NCBI GenBank assembly: GCA_009602725.1
Contig: WELB01000054.1
Coordinates: forward strand, 415,811 to 428,509
Direction: 5' to 3'
From: Spirogloea muscicola
Taxonomy: Eukaryota; Streptophyta; Zygnematophyceae; Spirogloeales; Spirogloeaceae
Length of the DNA: 12,699 bases
Part shown: piece after piece, positions 8,939-12,699 of the stretch
Layout: each line of letters starts with the position of its first letter
How positions within the stretch are numbered: position 1 is the stretch's first letter
Program-made: the position numbers and the translations under genes
Notes under the pieces: model-generated
Database searches by the model: none
The model's input: only the letters and a program-made list of their open reading frames with translations
Told to the model about the DNA's origin: nothing

Positions 8939-11816
8939 CTAGATGGTAAGGGTAATGGCTTGTTCGCTGCCGCCTTGAGGCACAGAGAAGAATCTCTGGA
9001 TTGTCTTTCCTTTGACTTGGATGTTGGCCCGATAGTCTCCAAAGAAGCCCCTGAATTTTACAGTGCCAACCGAGTCTGTAGTCGTCCAGACATGCGAGCT
9101 CCACTCTTTCCGTAACCTTACATATCTGGCACACAGGAGGTGTGAGGCACAGAGTGGCCATCAGATTGGAACGGACACAAGAGATTGCTCATTACTTAAA
9201 AGTAATGAGCAATGAGTCCCGATTGTCACTGACTGTGTGGGGTTGTGCTCACTTTTGGCCGACAGGGCGGTCATTGAAGTTGAGGTCGGTCAGGCATTTG
9301 TAGCACGCTGTGGTGCACTTGCTCTGGTCAAAGTAGGAGTAGACTGAGCACGGTACTCGAGCCACCTCCCACAGGACAATACCTGCTACGGAGGGATGCG
9401 AGAAAGCTTCCCGCATCACTGTCTCAAAGTAGGCGGCCTGCGTTTGTGGGTCTTCCTCATCAACATCCACCTCTGTGAACCAGATGGGAAGATTCAGGGT
9501 TGCCAGTGCATCAAGGTCGTGCTTGATGCGTACCTGCAGCACATGTGTCAACCACCTCTCTCAGCAGTCAGCTGTGGCGTTTCCATCGCATCATGGATTT
9601 ACTGATTGCTGCTGCTGCTGATTGCTCTTGACTTCCACATAAGCACAGATCAAGCATTCAACCTAGGAGGTCAGCTTCAGATGATACTGCTAACAACCTC
9701 CTGCGGCTGCTTGAAGTGCGCCTCCACGCCGATGCCGTTCACCTGGGCCCCTTGAGCCTGCAAGCTGCGAATCTCCTGCTCACAAGAGACGCAGTACTTG
9801 CTGTCAATTTGCTACCCTGCTGTACATACTGAGGTCAAGTAATGTGATCGATGGGTGACTAAGATCTTGGCACAACGAAGCAGCCGTTCTTTCTGGAGAT
9901 TGCTTACATCAATGTACAGCTCTGGCATTGCTCCTGGATCTCCACATTGCTCCACAACATTGTAGTCATTAACAAAGAGCTGCACACTGGAATCAAGTTG
10001 ACGGGTCGTCCTGAACATCCAGGAGGCTATGCCGTTGCCCAGCCGCTGTGAGTAGAAGTTGCCGTGCAGCATCTCGTTGTTGACATCCCAGTGCTGAAAT
10101 CGTCCTTTGTAATGTGAAACAACGCTTGTGAGGCGCCTCTGTACTGCCTCCAACAGCTGCGACGTTCCAAGGTTCTGCAGGTACACTTCTGGAGAGTCAG
10201 GGACCTACTAAGACACAGCCTTGACACCATGCAGCAGAGCAGGCCACATGCTCATAAGCTCATGGAAGAGGACAACCGGATTGCACTGATTGCACATCAA
10301 GAGCGAGTGACCCAGTGCAGACCCCAACTCGTGGACAAGCCGTATGCAAGTCAGAGCTGGAAAGTGATGACTGCCTTTACAGAGGAGTGGGGCAGCAAGC
10401 CTTGCGTTGTATGTCGCACCTGTACCCAATTCTGCACGTATTGTTGGACTTGCCAGAAAATGTTGTGTCCCCTTATCTTAATACTCTGGGAGTCGCAATA
10501 TGCCGTCATGGCGTCAGCATCGGCATATGAAACCTGCCCTTGTACTTGCTCAGTGTAGTACCACTTGGCTTCATTCTCAAACACTGCCCAGTTGAAGCGC
10601 GCCTCATACCACTGCTTCGCCAAGAGTTTGCAGCCTTGTTCAGTCACCTTAGTCATTTGATGGTCAAGCAATTGACGCCGAGCGCTGTGTTGCCCACGAT
10701 GAACCTCAGGTCCAATATTCAACAGTAGTTACAGAGTCTAACGGAAGCAAGCTCTAAGCACAGGAGCAAGGTGCTCACTTTCTGAAACTGGTGACTGTGA
10801 AGAATGGCTGCCGGCATCGCTGCCCCAAATGGGAAGAGCGACTTGATCTGATCAATGATAACAGTGGCCTTGACTGGTCGCCCCTGCTTGTTCTTCACAG
10901 TGACAGCGATGGGCCTCTGACGGTACTGGCATTGCAAGTTCCGGAAGTCAAAGTCAACAGGAGCAATTAGTGGAGGTCTGCAGCTTGGAGCGACAGTCAG
11001 CCATGTAGGAGCTAGTTGACTCAATCAATGACGACCCCACCCCGTTAGGACCGATAAATCAGAGTCAGCTAGACGGGTTCCAGGAGAGATCAGGGTTGAC
11101 TTACAGCTGCTATGTTCTGCCTCTGCTGTATGCGCCTTGAATACGGGTCAAGGGCATGCAGGGTAAAGCTGTCCACCCAGATGTCGGTTCCGGCAGGCGG
11201 CCCTTCAAAGTAAACCGTGCCGCTCCCGCTGAAGGGGAGCGTGAACCCTCCCAAAAGCTTCGTCCAGCATCCAGCCTTGGCGATAGCCGTCCCGAGGCAC
11301 AGGTAGCCTCCATTTCCAGTCGCTAGCGTGGCCTTGAGGTAGGCATTGGGCCCGCCTCCAAGCCTCACCCAGGCCACTACCTCATACGGCTGTCCACTCT
11401 CGATTCCGTTGATGTTCTGATGCAAGGGGAGCACATAGGAAGAACAAACGCCTGAGTTGCCTGCTGGCTGTATGTGCGGATAATGAGCACTAAGCTGGGT
11501 GCTGTAGCTGCCTTTCCAGGCGTGCAGGATGCAAGACAGCAGAGCAATAGGATCCAGGCAACCAGATTGGCATCAGTGGCATGTTGTCTCTGCAGAGCGG
11601 CATGTTGTTTCTGCATCTTTCTCTGCATTGGGCCATAACCTGGGCGGGGCCACCGCTCGTCTCCCCGCGGGACGCAACGAGGAACTTGTTGCCCGACTCG
11701 GACCCCACGCGCAACTTGCACTGGTTGAAGCAGGACCAGCCGCTCGTCCCAGCTTGCGCATCTGGGTTCTGGATGAGATTCCCCTGGTAGACGGGTGGGT
11801 CGGGATTGCTCTGGCA
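8939..11816 (-). CDS. GH10 endo-1,4-beta-xylanase with CBM22-like module, plant type; 5' end unresolved
   Basis: Predicted to cut internal beta-1,4 bonds of xylan, probably outside the cell or in the wall. Exons on the minus strand, 5' to 3': 11816-11640, 11416-11105, 10925-10779, 10611-10420, 10174-9908, 9796-9698, 9533-9253, 9125-8939 (TAG at 8941-8939). These give 553 residues without the true N-terminus. The first two exons form a carbohydrate-binding module (NLIQNPDAQAGTSGW, YEVVAWVRLG, GCWTKLLGGFT, YFEGPPAGTDIWVDSFTLH) resembling CBM22 of plant xylanases. The barrel follows: FPFGAAM, ARFNWAVFENEAKWYYTE, IRGHNIFW, HWDVNNEMLHG with the acid/base Glu at 10075-10073, FVNDYNVVE, AQGAQVNGIGVEAHF, and LPIWFTEVDV with the nucleophile Glu at 9473-9471. 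The tail has CYKCLTDLNFND and FRGFFGDY, typical of plant GH10. All introns are GT-AG and in phase; the acceptor at 9797 is AAG rather than CAG. The mature enzyme looks intact; the signal peptide is not found. Confidence 0.93.
9184..9213. repeat. Perfect hairpin inside the last GH10 intron
   Basis: ATTGCTCATTACT (9184-9196) and AGTAATGAGCAAT (9201-9213) are exact reverse complements with a four-base TAAA loop. It lies within the intron 9252-9126 and is AT-rich compared with the exons around it. It could fold in the pre-mRNA between donor and acceptor, or be the remnant of a short inverted-repeat element. Confidence 0.85.
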
Positions 11817-12382
11817 CTGCCAACAACCACCAGAGGCCAGCGATTCAGCTCGAGTTCCCCACCAATTGCTACCAAGTGGGCTGCAAGGCCATAGCAGCAA
11901 CTATCGGCGTGACTGCGCGACGTGGTAGGCTCGAGAAGAGTTTCGCCCTCAGCTTGCAGCTCGAAGTGCAGCTCCAGCTGCAGGGGACCAGTTGTATTGC
12001 CTGCACGGATCGGCCCAGATCGTCCAAGGAGTTGACAGAGCCCACAGCTCAGGGCTCGACGGCAAGGTAATGGAGACTCATGGCAACGACGTACGAATGC
12101 GATGGCATTGAGGCCTCCAGGTGCGGAGCGGAGGCTCCTGCGGTCCACATGGACGTCCTCGGTGCCGTTGTGCCAGTCGGGGTCCCACTCGTCGCTCAGC
12201 TGCAGGAATGACGCCGTGTGATTCAGCCGGTCGTAGCGCTCCTGCCAGCCGGCCCTCTCGTGCGAGCTGGCCGCCGCCCACTCGTGCGCTGCTCGCGAAC
12301 AACACACAGGACGGGGGCACACCTCAGAGACCGGCAGCGCCACATTGCGCCTGTGGGCTGTCAGTGCCGCCAGGCGAGCCAT
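11817..12382 (-). CDS. Uncharacterised upstream coding stretch, possible 5' exon(s) of the GH10 gene
   Basis: I do not recognise this protein. A minus-strand frame from ATG at 12382-12380 stays open past 11817, rich in W, E and R, with stretches such as GWQERYDRLNHTASFLQL, SDEWDPDWHNGTEDVHV and GPLQLELHFELQAEGE. It has no signal peptide. The first bases of the confirmed GH10 exon (codon TGC at 11816, after an acceptor GTTGGCAG) need a phase-0 donor upstream. Candidates in this frame are the GTACGT at 12094, which ends an exon after 96 codons, or a GT at 11871. A further possible intron, 12090-12001, is a multiple of three and lacks stops, so it may or may not be removed. Without splicing the frame runs on into a wrong frame of the CBM exon. 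It may be an N-terminal extension of the xylanase, or a separate gene lying close upstream on the same strand. Confidence 0.35.
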
Positions 12383-12400
12383 AGCGTCGCAGCCAGCGCT

Positions 12401-12699
12401 ATGGGTGCCCTCGTGGGGCTAGCGGCAATCGGGTGGGGAGGCAATGCAGGCATTGCGGAGGCGCGCGAGGCGGAGCCGCGTGCGGTGGTAGAGACAGCAG
12501 GGCGGAGCTCGCCGCGCTGTCCTCGACCGGCCCTCCGGTGTTGTCCAGGGCGGCTTCAGCGCGAGGCGACGCCGCCCCCGAGCTGGCGCGGGCCCGGCCG
12601 ATCGGCTCCGCGGCCCGACTGGGAGCCCCTGGTGGAGAATGCCGAGCCGGGGCCGCGAGCCCCCTCGGCCGGGCGCGATCGGGCGCCGCTTGCGCCGGC
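12401..12699 (+). other. GC-rich open frame running off the window edge; probably not coding
   Basis: An ATG at 12401 on the plus strand opens 99 codons without a stop to the end of the window, beginning MGALVGLAAIGWGGNAGIAE and then rich in P, R, A and G. A minus-strand frame over the same bases is also open, from the window edge to a TAG at about 12420. Such paired open frames are expected in sequence this rich in G and C. The plus-strand ATG is only 18 bases from the minus-strand ATG at 12382, so both cannot be ordinary gene starts with separate promoters. No family is recognised. The block may instead be a GC-rich promoter or 5' untranslated region of the minus-strand locus. Confidence 0.15.

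Noticed and set aside
8931-9161. Minus-strand 76-codon frame at the GH10 3' end
   Set aside because: The real coding frame here is a different one, which gives FRGFFGDY and joins the upstream exon in phase; this frame is a shadow.
10229-10558. Plus-strand cysteine-rich frame of 109 codons
   Set aside because: It is antisense to the GH10 exon 10611-10420 and its intron; the minus strand carries clear conserved motifs.
1-12699. Search for a mobile element, defence system, CRISPR array or secondary-metabolite cluster
   Set aside because: No transposase, integrase, terminal repeats with target duplications, spaced direct repeats or relevant enzyme families were seen. The window is explained by two ordinary eukaryotic genes and their flanks.

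Overview
The window looks like nuclear DNA of a green alga, probably a chlorophyte. Both genes that can be read through are split by many short GT-AG introns (about 60-245 bases), and their closest recognisable relatives are plant-type proteins. Candidate UGUAA polyadenylation signals, of the kind used by many green algae, lie in the 3' flanks. Base composition is moderate over most of the window and becomes very GC-rich near both gene starts. There are no bacterial operon features, tRNA, rRNA, transposase or CRISPR signals.

Layout. Bases 1-988 are the upstream flank of the first gene. They hold degenerate C-tract tandem repeats, a four-copy repeat of about 60 bases centred on GGGCTGGCT, and a near-perfect palindrome. 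Bases 989-8002 (+) encode a MED13 homologue, the large subunit of the Mediator CDK8 kinase module. I reconstruct 19 exons and about 1582 residues; nearly all splice phases are mutually consistent. Bases 8003-8938 are the shared 3' flank of two convergent genes. Bases 8939-11816 (-) encode a plant-type GH10 endo-1,4-beta-xylanase with an N-terminal CBM22-like module. Eight exons and both catalytic glutamates are visible. Its 5' end is not resolved: bases 11817-12382 (-) hold a long open frame on the same strand that may be its N-terminal extension or another gene. Bases 12383-12699 are GC-rich and have open frames on both strands that cannot be trusted.

The two genes are convergent and do not form a pathway. 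MED13 is a nuclear transcription regulator; the GH10 protein is expected to act on cell-wall or environmental xylan outside the cell. I found no clearly new biological system. The most useful leads are the promoter-proximal repeat family, a tandem duplication that copies a MED13 splice donor, a perfect hairpin inside a GH10 intron, and the unexplained 5' part of the GH10 locus.
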